Notes: generated by a model from the letters alone, not told the origin. A stretch of DNA of 64,000 nt from Turneriella parva DSM 21527 (GCF_000266885.1 NC_018020.1:2170001-2234000); one strand, 5' to 3'. Shown: positions 16,557 through 25,244, counted from the first letter of the stretch. Numbers and translations are program-made.

Positions 16557-17567
16557 ATGCGATGGTTTATATGGGTTTTGGCCCTCGTTCTGTTTGCCTG
16601 CACGAAAGCTGAGCGCTCGTCGGCAACCGATGAATTCGTCATCGCATTCTCTTCATGCCTGAACCAAAGATACGATAGCTCTTACTGGGCGACGATCGGC
16701 GAGGCGAGGCCCGCGCTGTTTCTTTTTACCGGCGACACCGTGTATGCCGATACGCTCGATCTGAATGTCAAGCGCGCTGCATTTGCCGGGTTGAAGCGCG
16801 AGCCGCATTACCGCAAATTTAGGCAGAATACCCGAATCATCGCCGTGTGGGATGACCATGATTACGGTTACAACGATGCCGGCGGCAGCTATCGCCACAA
16901 AAGAGCGATGCAGAAAATTTTTCTCGATGCGTTCGATGAGCCGATCAATTCGCCGCGCCGTGCCCGTGAGGGCATTTACACCAGCGAAGAGCTGGCCTTG
17001 AAAGGCAAGATCATACAGATCATCGTGCTCGATGCCCGATATTTTCGCAGCAACTGGATCTATGGTGAGCGCATACCGCCCTATTCGCGCACTTACCGCG
17101 AAGACAGCCGCGAGATTTCAACCATGTTGGGTGAGACTCAATGGCAGTGGCTCAAGGGTGAAGCGCAGAAAAGGGCTGACCTGCGCATTCTGGTTTCATC
17201 GACTCCTGTGCTCAGCGATGACTACAAAGGCGAACGCTGGGGGGCTTTTCCCCGTGAGCGCGCCCGGCTCTACGAAGCCATGCGCAGTGCGGGGGGCAAA
17301 TGGCTGATCGTGACGGGCGACCGCCATTTTGGGCAAATCTCTGAGCTGACTGGTGTCTTGCCATACCCGTTGGTCGAGGTCATGGCGAGCGGAATGAATA
17401 CCGTCTGGGAAGACGGGGCAAAAGAAACAGACCGATATCGTGTCGGGGCGACTGTCGCAGACATCAATTTCGGTCTGTTACGCATCGATGCGAAAGCGGG
17501 CCACGTCGCCTATTCAGTACACGACGGCAGCGGACTCGCACGCCTGACCGGTGCCATGAAATTCTGA
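16557..17567 (+). CDS. PhoD-like metallophosphoesterase lipoprotein
   Basis: About 336 residues of the PhoD/alkaline phosphatase D superfamily, calcineurin-like enzymes that hydrolyse phosphomono- or diesters with bound metals. Metal-site motifs are visible: FLFTGDTVYAD (GD), WDDHDYGYNDAGGSY (the strongest PhoD signature) and IVTGDRHFGQIS. The N-terminus MRWFIWVLALVLFAC is a lipoprotein signal with cysteine at residue 15, which is why the ATG at 16557 is preferred to the GTG-type start at 16521 inside the preceding gene. It should act at the cell surface or in the periplasm, perhaps on phospholipid or teichoic-like substrates or to scavenge phosphate. Confidence 0.85.
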   Translation: MRWFIWVLALVLFACTKAERSSATDEFVIAFSSCLNQRYDSSYWATIGEARPALFLFTGDTVYADTLDLNVKRAAFAGLKREPHYRKFRQNTRIIAVWDDHDYGYNDAGGSYRHKRAMQKIFLDAFDEPINSPRRAREGIYTSEELALKGKIIQIIVLDARYFRSNWIYGERIPPYSRTYREDSREISTMLGETQWQWLKGEAQKRADLRILVSSTPVLSDDYKGERWGAFPRERARLYEAMRSAGGKWLIVTGDRHFGQISELTGVLPYPLVEVMASGMNTVWEDGAKETDRYRVGATVADINFGLLRIDAKAGHVAYSVHDGSGLARLTGAMKF

Positions 17568-17623
17568 AATCCTCATTGAGTTTGCTGATGACAGCTGAGT
17601 GTCATTGCCGGCAACGGACGTGA

Positions 17624-19129
17624 ATGGCAGAGCAGCACGTCTACACGACCGACGAAAAGTTCGATGTTATACGCAGTCGCGTCGGATTGATACTCGGGCC
17701 GGCAGTGGCTGTGCTTGTGTACTTTTTGCCGCTCGCGGGGCTTTCGCAGGCCGCGCATGTGCTGGCAGCGGTGCTGAGCCTGGTGATTATCTGGTGGATC
17801 TCAGAGTGTATTCCAATACCGGCGACTTCGCTTTTGGGTTTGGCGCTCTGCAGCGTCATGGGGGTCGAGACGCCGCGCAAGGTTTTTGCTGCGTTCGCAG
17901 ACCCCGTGATTTTTCTGTTTATTGGCAGTTTTATTCTGGCGCAGGCGATGAGCCGCCACGGGCTCGATTCGCGCCTCGCCTACAGCATCTTGTCGGTGCG
18001 CGCAGTTTCGGCGCGGCCGTTCACGATTGTGCTCGCATTCGGCCTGCTCTCGGCGGTGCTGTCGATGTGGATCAGCAACACGGCCACGGTGGCGATGCTG
18101 ATACCGATCAGCGTCGGAGTGATGCAGACGATATCACGCGCCTCTGAAAAGGCGATTGATCTGAAGAACTCGCGTTTAGCGTCGGCGCTCGTGCTCGCGG
18201 CGGCTTTTGGTGCGAGCATCGGCGGCATCGCGACGCCTGTCGGCAGCCCGCCCAACCTTATCGGCCTGGGCCTTATCAACGAAGTTTTGGGCGTACGCGT
18301 ATCTTTTTTTCAATGGATGCAGTTTGCCCTGCCGATGACGCTCGTGATGCTCGTCGTACTTTTTATTATACTCGCGCTGTTCTCGCCGTCAGAGGTTAAG
18401 TCGACGAAGGCAGTGGCCGGCTATCTGGCCGAAAACCGAAAATCGTTGCCGAAATTTTCACGCGCTGAGTTTAATGTCTTGCTGGCATTTGCTTTTACCG
18501 TGGCGCTTTGGGTGCTGCCGGGAGTACTCAGCGCAATCTTCAGCAAAGACCACGCGCTTGTGGCGTGGCTCGAGCACCACATACCCGAATCGGTAGCGGC
18601 ACTCTTGGGGGCATCTCTGCTCTTTATTCTGCCCGTTAATTTTCGAGAACGGGAATTCACAACGGATTGGGTACAGGCTTCGCAGATCGACTGGGGCACA
18701 ATTATGCTCTTCGGCTCAGGCCTGGCATTCGGCGCGCTGATGTTCCAGACCGGGCTTGCCGAAAGTGTTGGCAAATCGCTGCTCTACGCCGCGGGTGCAC
18801 AAAGCAGTTGGAGTATCACTCTTCTCGCGATTGCGCTCGCGGTAACAATCACCTCGTTTGCTTCGAATACGGCTTCGGCCAATATGGTGATTCCCGTCGT
18901 TATCTCGCTCGCGAAAGCCGCGAATATCGATCCGGTGCCGCCGGCGATGGGGGCCTGCCTCGGCGCGAGTTTCGGCTTCTTATTGCCCGTTTCAACTCCG
19001 CCGAATGCGCTCGCCTATGCATCGGGCCTCGTGCCGATCACTCGGCTCATTAAACTTGGCCTGCTGCTGAGTATCGCAGGAATCTTCGTGCTCTTCGTTG
19101 GTATGTACCTGTTACCGCTGAAACACTAA
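17624..19129 (+). CDS. DASS-family sodium/anion symporter
   Basis: A 501-residue inner-membrane transporter of the divalent anion:Na+ symporter (SLC13/CitT/INDY) family, which imports di- or tricarboxylates or sulphate with Na+. The two signature SNT motifs are present: WISNTATVAMLIPI (about residue 150) and FASNTASANMVIPV (about 415), each at the tip of a re-entrant hairpin. GGIATPVGSPPNLIGLGLINE and LPVSTPPNALAYASG are the matching substrate-site loops. About eleven hydrophobic segments are visible. A cytosolic N-terminus of about 25 residues precedes them. It is followed by the cation antiporter after eight bases, so co-transcription is likely. Confidence 0.85.
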   Translation: MAEQHVYTTDEKFDVIRSRVGLILGPAVAVLVYFLPLAGLSQAAHVLAAVLSLVIIWWISECIPIPATSLLGLALCSVMGVETPRKVFAAFADPVIFLFIGSFILAQAMSRHGLDSRLAYSILSVRAVSARPFTIVLAFGLLSAVLSMWISNTATVAMLIPISVGVMQTISRASEKAIDLKNSRLASALVLAAAFGASIGGIATPVGSPPNLIGLGLINEVLGVRVSFFQWMQFALPMTLVMLVVLFIILALFSPSEVKSTKAVAGYLAENRKSLPKFSRAEFNVLLAFAFTVALWVLPGVLSAIFSKDHALVAWLEHHIPESVAALLGASLLFILPVNFREREFTTDWVQASQIDWGTIMLFGSGLAFGALMFQTGLAESVGKSLLYAAGAQSSWSITLLAIALAVTITSFASNTASANMVIPVVISLAKAANIDPVPPAMGACLGASFGFLLPVSTPPNALAYASGLVPITRLIKLGLLLSIAGIFVLFVGMYLLPLKH

Positions 19130-19137
19130 GCGGCTAC

Positions 19138-20235
19138 ATGACTGATTTTCATATAACCTTGCTGATACTGGGCGGCCTTGTTGCGCTCGTCGTCGGCGGG
19201 GAGTTTTTAGTACGCGGAGCCACTGGTCTTGCTGTTGCTGCAAAGGTCTCTTCGCTTGTGATTGGCCTGACCGTTGTCGCTTATGGTACAAGCGCTCCAG
19301 AACTCGTCGTTTCTATACAGGCCGCCGCAAATGGCTCACCCGAAATTGCCATGGCGAATGTTGTCGGCAGCAATATCTTCAATCTGCTATTCATTCTCGG
19401 TATCTGCGGACTCATTGCTCCGCTCGCGGTTTCTTCACAGCTGCTGCGCATTGACGTGCCGGTCATGATTCTGGCCTCTGGTCTGGTGTGGGTCTTTGCG
19501 ATACCGGGAAAAATCGCGCCCTGGCAGGGAGCATTTCTGCTGGCAGTCATCATTGTCTACACGACATTCATCGTGAGAAGCAGCCGTAAAAAGTCCCGCA
19601 AGGTGAAGGCTGAATATGACAAGGCACTGAAAGACGAAAAAGAAGAAGTCGCTGGCTACCCGATTTGGCTCAGTCTGGTCTTTGTCGCGCTCGGCCTCAC
19701 GGTTCTGGTTTTTGGGGCGCGCTGGCTGGTCGAAGGCTCAGTAACACTCGCCCGCCGTTTTGGGGTCAGTGAAACCGTCATTGGCCTCACGATTGTTGCG
19801 GGTGGCACTTCGCTGCCTGAACTGGCGGCTTCAGCTGTGGCCACATTTCGCGGCGAGCGCGATATCGCAATCGGCAACCTCGTCGGCAGCAACATTTCAA
19901 ACCTGCTGGTGATTCTCGGCATTGCACCGCTGATGGGTGGCGGGCTGCAGGTAGCGCCGCAATTACTGCAGTTCGATATTCCTGTGATGGTCGCTTCGGC
20001 GATCGCGTGTTTGCCGCTCTTTTTCGTCGGCCACAAATTCAGTCGCGGCGAGGGCATGCTGTTCTTGCTGAGCTATTTGAGTTATGCGACCTACCTCATT
20101 CTATTGGCAACCGGCAGCGGTGCAATCGGCGGCTTTCAGCAGATGATGCTCACCGTCGCATTACCGATCGCCGCATCTTTGCTGCTATGGATAGTTGCTG
20201 TCAAGTACCGCAAGGCCCGAGGCGCACCAGCCTGA
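19138..20235 (+). CDS. calcium/sodium antiporter family protein (CaCA, YrbG-like)
   Basis: A 365-residue membrane protein with the two inverted alpha-repeats of the Ca2+/cation antiporter superfamily: VVAYGTSAPELVVSIQAA with NVVGSNIFNLLFILG, and VAGGTSLPELAASAVATF with NLVGSNISNLLVILG. The Glu residues in TSxPE bind the transported ion. About ten hydrophobic segments are visible, with a charged cytosolic loop (SSRKKSRKVKAEYDK) between the halves, where the usual exchanger has its hinge. It extrudes Ca2+ or another cation in exchange for Na+ or H+. The gene starts eight bases after the symporter stop; a Na+-linked pair is plausible. Confidence 0.85.
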   Translation: MTDFHITLLILGGLVALVVGGEFLVRGATGLAVAAKVSSLVIGLTVVAYGTSAPELVVSIQAAANGSPEIAMANVVGSNIFNLLFILGICGLIAPLAVSSQLLRIDVPVMILASGLVWVFAIPGKIAPWQGAFLLAVIIVYTTFIVRSSRKKSRKVKAEYDKALKDEKEEVAGYPIWLSLVFVALGLTVLVFGARWLVEGSVTLARRFGVSETVIGLTIVAGGTSLPELAASAVATFRGERDIAIGNLVGSNISNLLVILGIAPLMGGGLQVAPQLLQFDIPVMVASAIACLPLFFVGHKFSRGEGMLFLLSYLSYATYLILLATGSGAIGGFQQMMLTVALPIAASLLLWIVAVKYRKARGAPA

Positions 20236-20306
20236 TTGGTTTCAGACTGCATAAAAAGTAGTTGAAAGACTGATTTCGAACGCTGATGCTAACCGCCTGA
20301 GGCAAA

Positions 20307-20630
20307 ATGGCTGAGAAAAATGAATCTACTCTGATATCTGACGATATGGTATTTCGCGGTTCGGTTGAAACCGACCACCCGGTCGTGGTCGAAGGCAAAC
20401 TGACCGGGACTTTAATCGCCCGCGGGCGAGTTCAGATCGTCAGCGGTGCCTCTGTACAGGCGAATATCAGCGCGCGCGAAGTCGAGATCGAAGGCGAAGT
20501 GCAGGGCAACATTCTTCACGCCGATACCGTTGTGATGCAGGCTGGCTCGCGCCTCACGGGTGATATCAGTTGCACGCAGCTTGAGATTCAGCGTGGTGCC
20601 AAACACACCGGCACGACCGTAATGAAATAA
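20307..20630 (+). CDS. bactofilin family cytoskeletal protein
   Basis: A 107-residue bactofilin (DUF583). These proteins form filaments by stacking right-handed beta-helices and organise cell shape or envelope enzymes. The core is repeated: VVEGKLTGTLIARGRVQIV, SGASVQANISAREVEIEGEV, QGNILHADTVVMQAGSRLTG, DISCTQLEIQRGAKHTGT. There is a short hydrophilic N-terminus and almost no tail. The length is at the short end of the family. A good ribosome binding site (GAGG) precedes the ATG. The RecJ-like gene starts eight bases after its stop. Confidence 0.9.
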   Translation: MAEKNESTLISDDMVFRGSVETDHPVVVEGKLTGTLIARGRVQIVSGASVQANISAREVEIEGEVQGNILHADTVVMQAGSRLTGDISCTQLEIQRGAKHTGTTVMK

Positions 20631-20637
20631 CCGCCGC

Positions 20638-22689
20638 ATGCTCGATTGGCATGCTTTGATTGCGGGCAGAAAGGCCCCATACGCCGAAACCGTTTACCAG
20701 AGATTTCTGGCGAGGCTAAGCGAGTATACGTCAGATTCTTTGGGCGATGAACTGAAGCGCCAGCATGCTTTGCGATATCTGGTGCCCACACTGCACCTGT
20801 TAAAGAGCCCGTTCGAATTTCCCTCGATGCAGACTGCAGTTGACCTGCTGCGTGAATTCATGCGACGCGATACGGGTAAAAAACTGGTGATCTACGGCGA
20901 CCGCGATGCCGACGGAGTTACCTCGGCTTCGATGTTGACGCTCTTCTGCCGCGAACAGCTGAAGCTCGGGCGTGATGAGATTGTCACGCTGGTGCCCCGC
21001 GAAGAAGACAAATACGGCATCACCCGCGACGTCGCTGCACGCATTATTGCAGAGAAACCTGACCTGTTATTCACGCTTGATTGTGGTTCGTCGAACCGCG
21101 CCGAAATCGGTGAGATACAGGCAGCCACTGGCTGCCAGACGATCATTATCGATCACCATTTTATTCCGCCGAGCCCCGCAGACTATCCGCGGGTCGCGGC
21201 CTTTATTAACCCCAAACTGAATGCCGAGGGCGATTTCACGCGCGATTATTGCACGGCGGCAATCACGCTGCGGTTTATTCAGGCAGTGCTCTATTCGTAC
21301 AGCCGCGAATATAACGAAACAATCTGCATCGAGACCGATTCAGGCAAGATGTTTGTGCGCAATGGCGTTCCATTAGCTAATGACCATTCAGGCGCCGTCA
21401 CGCGGGTGTACCACCTGCACCAGTCTGACACCTCAGAACAAACGCGGCACGACCTCTGGAAAATCTTCGAACACTGCGCGCGGGAGAACTTTGAACTGAA
21501 GCGCCTCGCCGACCTCGCGCACAAAGCGCCAGAAGCCGTCTCGGCGCTTGAAATCTTTAATGCCGTGCAATCGGTGAGTTTTCGCAAGTCGACGGCAATT
21601 CTGCAGGCTTACCTGCCACTGGCGGCTATTGGGCTCGTTGCCGACCTGATGCCGGTTTATGCCGATAACCGCATTCTCGTGCGCGAGGGGCTGTTGGCGA
21701 TGACGCGCAGCGCAGACGCATTGCCCGCGGGGCTTGCTGCGTTGCTCAAAAAACAGAACCTTGCAGCGGCAGTCACCGAACAAGACCTTGCGTTCAGCAT
21801 TTGCCCGGTCATCAATGCAGCAGGCCGCATGGGCAACGCTGCACTTGCGCTCTCTGCGCTCATCGAGACAGACCCATTGGCGGCGACAAAAGCTGTATTT
21901 CAGCTGGCCCAGGTCAATGACGCCCGCAAGCAGGCATCACAAGATTCGCTCGATCTTCTTTCGGCAGCGCTCGATACGCGCTCAGAGTCAGCGCCGGTCG
22001 CGGTCGCTGTGCACGAGAAATTTCACCGAGGTATTTCAGGCCTTATCGCGTCAAAAATCGCCGAAAAGCTCATGAAGCCGGCGCTCGTGCTTGTGCCCGA
22101 TGGCGAATGCTACCGCGGTTCGGTGCGTGCATTTCGCAATGAAAATGTGCACGGCCTCATCGATGCGCTGCAAGAACATCTGATACAGTTCGGCGGCCAT
22201 CGCCAGGCTGCGGGTTTTTCTGTAGCGCATGATAAAATCGAAAGCTTTGTCACGGCGGTGTTCGAGAAAGCCGCACAGCTATTTCAGGCAGAAGAAAGCG
22301 CAGATTCTGAAAATGCTGCGATAGACCCGTTTAGAAATTTTAATCCCCCTCTCGAAATTGAAAGCCAGCACATGCGCACCCCATTGTGGGACGAGCTTCT
22401 CACCCACGCGCCTTACGGCGTCATGAACCCGCACCCGGTGGTCGCACTCAAAAAACCAGGCAAAGTTGAAGTCGCGAACCTCGGTAAAACCGGCGCGCAT
22501 GCGCTCATTAAGTTCAGTGCGCCCGTTGACCGCAATATCGAAGGCGTTTGGTTCTTTCACAACGGCGAAGCGCACAGCGTTGCCACGCAAGAGAATCTTG
22601 AAATCAGCGGCGAGCCGCAGGTCGGGCGATTCATGGGGCGCACGCAATATCGCCTGAAGATCACGCGCGTCAGCGCGACCCCGTCTTAA
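20638..22689 (+). CDS. recJ: RecJ-like single-stranded-DNA exonuclease (DHH/DHHA1)
   Basis: A 683-residue DHH-family nuclease, RecJ-like. RecJ degrades single-stranded DNA 5' to 3' in recombination and repair. Catalytic-domain motifs are YGDRDADGVTS (about 86-96), LLFTLDCGSSN (about 143-153) and TIIIDHHFIPP with the DHH at 172-174. The C-terminal DHHA1-type domain has FGGHRQAAGFSV near residue 520. The usual link between these is interrupted: about 100 residues (from near CIETDSGKMF to the LPLAAIGLVADLMP segment) lie where RecJ proteins have a short connection. It could be a RecJ variant or a related DHH nuclease. The gene is eight bases after the bactofilin gene. Confidence 0.8.
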   Translation: MLDWHALIAGRKAPYAETVYQRFLARLSEYTSDSLGDELKRQHALRYLVPTLHLLKSPFEFPSMQTAVDLLREFMRRDTGKKLVIYGDRDADGVTSASMLTLFCREQLKLGRDEIVTLVPREEDKYGITRDVAARIIAEKPDLLFTLDCGSSNRAEIGEIQAATGCQTIIIDHHFIPPSPADYPRVAAFINPKLNAEGDFTRDYCTAAITLRFIQAVLYSYSREYNETICIETDSGKMFVRNGVPLANDHSGAVTRVYHLHQSDTSEQTRHDLWKIFEHCARENFELKRLADLAHKAPEAVSALEIFNAVQSVSFRKSTAILQAYLPLAAIGLVADLMPVYADNRILVREGLLAMTRSADALPAGLAALLKKQNLAAAVTEQDLAFSICPVINAAGRMGNAALALSALIETDPLAATKAVFQLAQVNDARKQASQDSLDLLSAALDTRSESAPVAVAVHEKFHRGISGLIASKIAEKLMKPALVLVPDGECYRGSVRAFRNENVHGLIDALQEHLIQFGGHRQAAGFSVAHDKIESFVTAVFEKAAQLFQAEESADSENAAIDPFRNFNPPLEIESQHMRTPLWDELLTHAPYGVMNPHPVVALKKPGKVEVANLGKTGAHALIKFSAPVDRNIEGVWFFHNGEAHSVATQENLEISGEPQVGRFMGRTQYRLKITRVSATPS

Positions 22690-22757
22690 CACTCTTTGCA
22701 AATTGTCTTGCCTCAAGCGCGGCAGCTCAAGATCGGTCGCAACAAGAAGGGGGATCT

Positions 22758-23192
22758 ATGAAATTCATGATCACGGTTTTAGGTTTGTTTATCTTCGCAG
22801 GCGTACTCGGTGCACAGGCGGTAGAAAAAAAATGCACGCTCGCGGGCACCTGGGTAAGCCAGGGCAAAGCCAAAGGAAAACTGTTGTGGAAAGTTAAGGT
22901 AAACTGGAGCCAGGGCGAAGGCAACAACGGGCACGGTTTCGGTATCGCCAACAACGGCACGAACAAAGACAGTTTCGGAGCGTTCAAGCTCGAAGGCGGG
23001 TGTTCTGAAGGGTTTTGTACATTTGACCAGACTTACCTCTCGGGCAAATTCAAAAACCGCGTTTATAAATATACCACCGGCTATGAAACGCTGGCCCCCT
23101 TTAAGATCAGTGGCGATTACCAGCGCGTCGAGGGCGACAACAATGTTGCCGAGGGTAAATTCACTCTCGACAATATGACCTGCGGAAAGTAG
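22758..23192 (+). CDS. small secreted protein with four mature cysteines
   Basis: A 144-residue product with a clean signal peptide (MKFMITVLGLFIFAGVLGAQA). The mature part is Gly/Lys rich, with VEKKCTLAG at its start, EGGCSEGFCTFDQTYLSGKF in the middle and NMTCGK at the end. The four cysteines probably form two disulphides. It looks like an eight-stranded beta domain (WVSQGKAKGKLLWKVKVNW, FKISGDYQRVEGDNN), but no family is recognised. An excellent ribosome binding site (AAGGGGG) lies seven to thirteen bases before the ATG, suggesting strong translation. It should be periplasmic or released. A hairpin follows its stop and precedes the iron operon. Confidence 0.7.
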   Translation: MKFMITVLGLFIFAGVLGAQAVEKKCTLAGTWVSQGKAKGKLLWKVKVNWSQGEGNNGHGFGIANNGTNKDSFGAFKLEGGCSEGFCTFDQTYLSGKFKNRVYKYTTGYETLAPFKISGDYQRVEGDNNVAEGKFTLDNMTCGK

Positions 23193-23204
23193 GTTTTCTC
23201 AAAG

Positions 23205-23238
23205 CCCTACCGGCTAGATTAAACCACAGCTGGTAGGG
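23205..23238 (+). terminator. hairpin terminator after the small secreted protein gene
   Basis: CCCTACCGGCT (23205-23215) pairs with AGCTGGTAGGG (23228-23238) over 11 bp, with one G-U wobble and a 12-nt loop. It is followed by GGAATCTTTT. This fits an intrinsic terminator, separating the small secreted protein gene from the Fur-controlled operon. Confidence 0.6.
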
Positions 23239-23245
23239 GAATCTT

Positions 23246-23299
23246 TTGACCCAGCAATACAATATTAAATGATAATGATTCTCAGTATATATATCATTT
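23246..23299 (+). promoter_or_regulatory. Fur box and promoter of the TonB/iron operon
   Basis: TGATAATGATTCTCA at 23270-23284 matches the 7-1-7 Fur site TGATAATGATTATCA at 14 of 15 positions; as the 19-mer at 23271-23289 it matches 15 of 19. A TTGACC at 23246 and a GATAAT at 23271 could be -35 and -10 (19-base spacing), placing the Fur box on the -10. An outer inverted repeat (AAATGATA/TATCATTT, 23267-23299) brackets it. Confidence 0.7.
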
Positions 23300-23323
23300 G
23301 AAGGGTGTCCTCAGGTTACAGCA

Positions 23324-23998
23324 ATGAACGAAATCTTCAAAAAAGCCGCCTTGGTCGGCGATACCTGGGTGCTCTGGCTGCTGCTCGCGGCGAGCGTCCT
23401 CTCTGTTGCGGTCATGCTCGACCGCTGGCGGCTGTTTCGGCAGAACCGCATCGACTTCGCCGGGTTCTTGGGCGGGTTAAAAGAAAAGCTGGAGCAGGGC
23501 AAAGCCGATGCCGCGCTCGCGTATTGCACTGGGTTTGCTGCTATGGAAAACCGTATCGCGGCCGAGGGGCTCAGGAATTTTACCAAGGGCGCACATTCGG
23601 TCGAAGAGGCGATGAAGTCGGCGCTGGTCATCGAGCGCGGTATATTCGAGAAGAACCTGATCGTGCTTTCGACGATGGGCAACAACGCCCCGTTCATCGG
23701 CCTCTTGGGTACCGTGCTCGGCGTCATTAAAGCATTCAGCGATCTCGGCACTGCCGGCAGTGCGGGTGTGTCGGTTGTCATGACCGGTATCTCCGCAGCG
23801 CTGATTGCGACTGCGTTCGGTATTCTGCTCGCTATACCCGCGGTGATCGCGAATAACTATTTTCAGACACGGCTCAAGCGGATGGCGGCCAATACGCAGA
23901 GCCTGATACACCTGATGCAGGTGTATCTGCGCGCCGACAATAAGGCGGATTTCTCAAGTTCTGTGGGTACTACCTTTGGAGCAGAGCATGCACGCTGA
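23324..23998 (+). CDS. exbB: ExbB/TolQ-type proton channel subunit
   Basis: A 224-residue inner-membrane protein of the MotA/TolQ/ExbB family. With ExbD it forms the proton channel that energises TonB. The N-terminal segment TWVLWLLLAASVLSVAVML, the signature IVLSTMGNNAPFIGLLGTVLGVIKAF (about residues 110-135) and the third segment VVMTGISAALIATAFGILLAIPAVIANNYF give the usual three membrane helices. The middle loop carries the cytoplasmic domain. It is the first gene behind the Fur box, so expression should rise when iron is scarce. The ExbD frame starts at 24005 or 24044, just beyond its stop. Confidence 0.9.
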   Translation: MNEIFKKAALVGDTWVLWLLLAASVLSVAVMLDRWRLFRQNRIDFAGFLGGLKEKLEQGKADAALAYCTGFAAMENRIAAEGLRNFTKGAHSVEEAMKSALVIERGIFEKNLIVLSTMGNNAPFIGLLGTVLGVIKAFSDLGTAGSAGVSVVMTGISAALIATAFGILLAIPAVIANNYFQTRLKRMAANTQSLIHLMQVYLRADNKADFSSSVGTTFGAEHAR

Positions 23999-24043
23999 TA
24001 CAGGATGGATACGGGTCAGACGCGGCCATGGAGGGCCGAGCGT

Positions 24044-24442
24044 ATGACCACTGATACCGAAGAAGACGGCGTAGTCACCGGCATTAATGTCACGCCACTC
24101 GTCGACATCACTCTTGTGCTGCTCATCATCTTCATGGTGACCGCGCACTTTGTCACCGACACCGGCGTCAAAGTGAACCTGCCGAAAGCCGCGGCGGCTG
24201 AGGTAAACCCGACACCGGCGCTGACGCTAAACGTGGGTAAAAACGGTGAACTTTCGCTCATGGGCCAGAAGGTCGATGCCAATGGTCTTAAAGCCAACAT
24301 GGCGCGTGAAGCAAAGCTCAACCCAGGCGTGCGCGTGGTCGTCGCCGCCGACGAAGCGCTCATCTACAAAGACGTCATAAAAATTCTCGACCTCATTAAA
24401 CAGGCTGGCGTCACCCGCGTTGCGCTGTCTTCGGAGAAATGA
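24044..24442 (+). CDS. exbD: ExbD/TolR-type proton channel subunit
   Basis: About 132 residues from the ATG at 24044; the frame is open from 24005. The chosen start has a GAGG sequence about ten bases upstream. The hallmark NVTPLVDITLVLLIIFMVTA carries the membrane Asp essential for proton movement (about residue 25). A periplasmic domain follows (VKVNLPKAAAAEV, VVVAADEALIYKDVIKILDLI). It works with ExbB to drive TonB. The stop TGA is followed directly by the tonB ATG (TGAATG). Iron-regulated through the upstream Fur box. Confidence 0.9.
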   Translation: MTTDTEEDGVVTGINVTPLVDITLVLLIIFMVTAHFVTDTGVKVNLPKAAAAEVNPTPALTLNVGKNGELSLMGQKVDANGLKANMAREAKLNPGVRVVVAADEALIYKDVIKILDLIKQAGVTRVALSSEK

Positions 24443-25183
24443 ATGGCAGATACCGGCAATGATTCCGAAAACAAGAAAGGCCCCGCAATTTGCCAAGGGC
24501 AAACTGCTGCTAAAGCGCGAAGACGCTGCCTTTCGTGTTTTCGGTTGCCGGTATCTGCTTTCAGTTTCCTTGTCAAGGAAACTGTCAGCAAATTCACATC
24601 AGCCTCTCTGCTGGCATCGGTAGCATTGCACGCCTCGGCCGGGAGCTCATTCTACCTCTGGATTACGCTCGGGCGCAATTCTCATCTGCTCGAAATCGAA
24701 CTCGATAATTCGCCGCTCGTGCCGCGTTCAGCGAACCGCCAGGCGCCCACACAGATCGACGATGAATGGTTTCTGGTGCAGAAGAACCGCATGGCGGCAA
24801 AACCTACGGATCAACAGAAAGAGATTCCGCGCGAGGCAAATGCCTGCACGGGCAGGTGCCCCGAGAGCAGCACGGGTTTCGGTGACGCCATACAGGCGAG
24901 CGACGCGCACCGCAAGCCCCGCTGGGTAGGTAATTTTATCACTGCGAACGATTACCCGCTCATCGCCGCGCAGCAGGGCAAAGACGGACGCGTTGTGCTG
25001 AGCATCATCATAGACGATGAGGGCAGGGTGCGTGACGCTCAGCTGCTCGAGGGCAGCTATGACGCACTCAATGAAGTTGCGCTCGCGAAGGTGAGAGATG
25101 CCGTGTTTTCACCGGCGTATGACAAAGACGGCAATGCGGTCGCATGCCGGGTGAGAATACCAATAAAGTTCGAGTTGAGATAA
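24443..25183 (+). CDS. tonB: TonB-type energy transducer with repeat-derived N-terminus
   Basis: A 246-residue TonB-like protein that links the ExbBD motor to the outer-membrane receptor. The membrane anchor is at about 52-77 (FTSASLLASVALHASAGSSFYLWI) and the C-terminal TonB domain at about 168-246 (GKDGRVVLSIIIDDEGRVRDA, EVALAKVRDAVFSPAYDKDG). The linker between them is not the usual Pro-rich EP/KP repeat. Residues 2-47 are encoded by a compound palindrome (24446-24584) and look unlike TonB sequence (four Cys, Arg-rich). No ATG, GTG or TTG lies in frame between the element and the anchor, and the ATG at 24443 has a good GGAG site, so the extension is probably made. Confidence 0.8.
   Translation: MADTGNDSENKKGPAICQGQTAAKARRRCLSCFRLPVSAFSFLVKETVSKFTSASLLASVALHASAGSSFYLWITLGRNSHLLEIELDNSPLVPRSANRQAPTQIDDEWFLVQKNRMAAKPTDQQKEIPREANACTGRCPESSTGFGDAIQASDAHRKPRWVGNFITANDYPLIAAQQGKDGRVVLSIIIDDEGRVRDAQLLEGSYDALNEVALAKVRDAVFSPAYDKDGNAVACRVRIPIKFELR
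24446..24584. repeat. compound inverted repeat inside the tonB 5' end
   Basis: The outer arms are 24446-24481 and 24528-24558. They match as 14 perfect bases, a 5-base insertion in the left arm, then 17 bases with one mismatch. The loop holds a small TTTGCC/GGCAAA hairpin (24489-24503). A second palindrome follows at once: CAGTTTCCTTG, T, CAAGGAAACTG (24562-24584). The whole is in frame with tonB and starts three bases after the exbD stop. Confidence 0.75.
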
Positions 25184-25184
25184 G

Positions 25185-25224
25185 CTCCCGCTAGCCCATG
25201 AATTAATTCATGGGCTAGCGGGAG
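25185..25224. repeat. 40-bp perfect palindrome between tonB and the receptor gene
   Basis: Twenty-base arms meet with no loop (CTCCCGCTAGCCCATGAATT at 25185-25204, exact reverse complement to 25224), beginning one base after the tonB stop. The ribosome binding site for the receptor (AAGGAG) lies just beyond. It is the longest uninterrupted palindrome in the window. It has no U-tract. Confidence 0.8.
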
Positions 25225-25244
25225 GGGAAAAGAACAAGGAGTAA

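Noticed and set aside
24364-24597. Minus-strand frame across the palindromic start of tonB
   Set aside because: Its coding look comes from the inverted repeat itself; it has no start signal and overlaps exbD.
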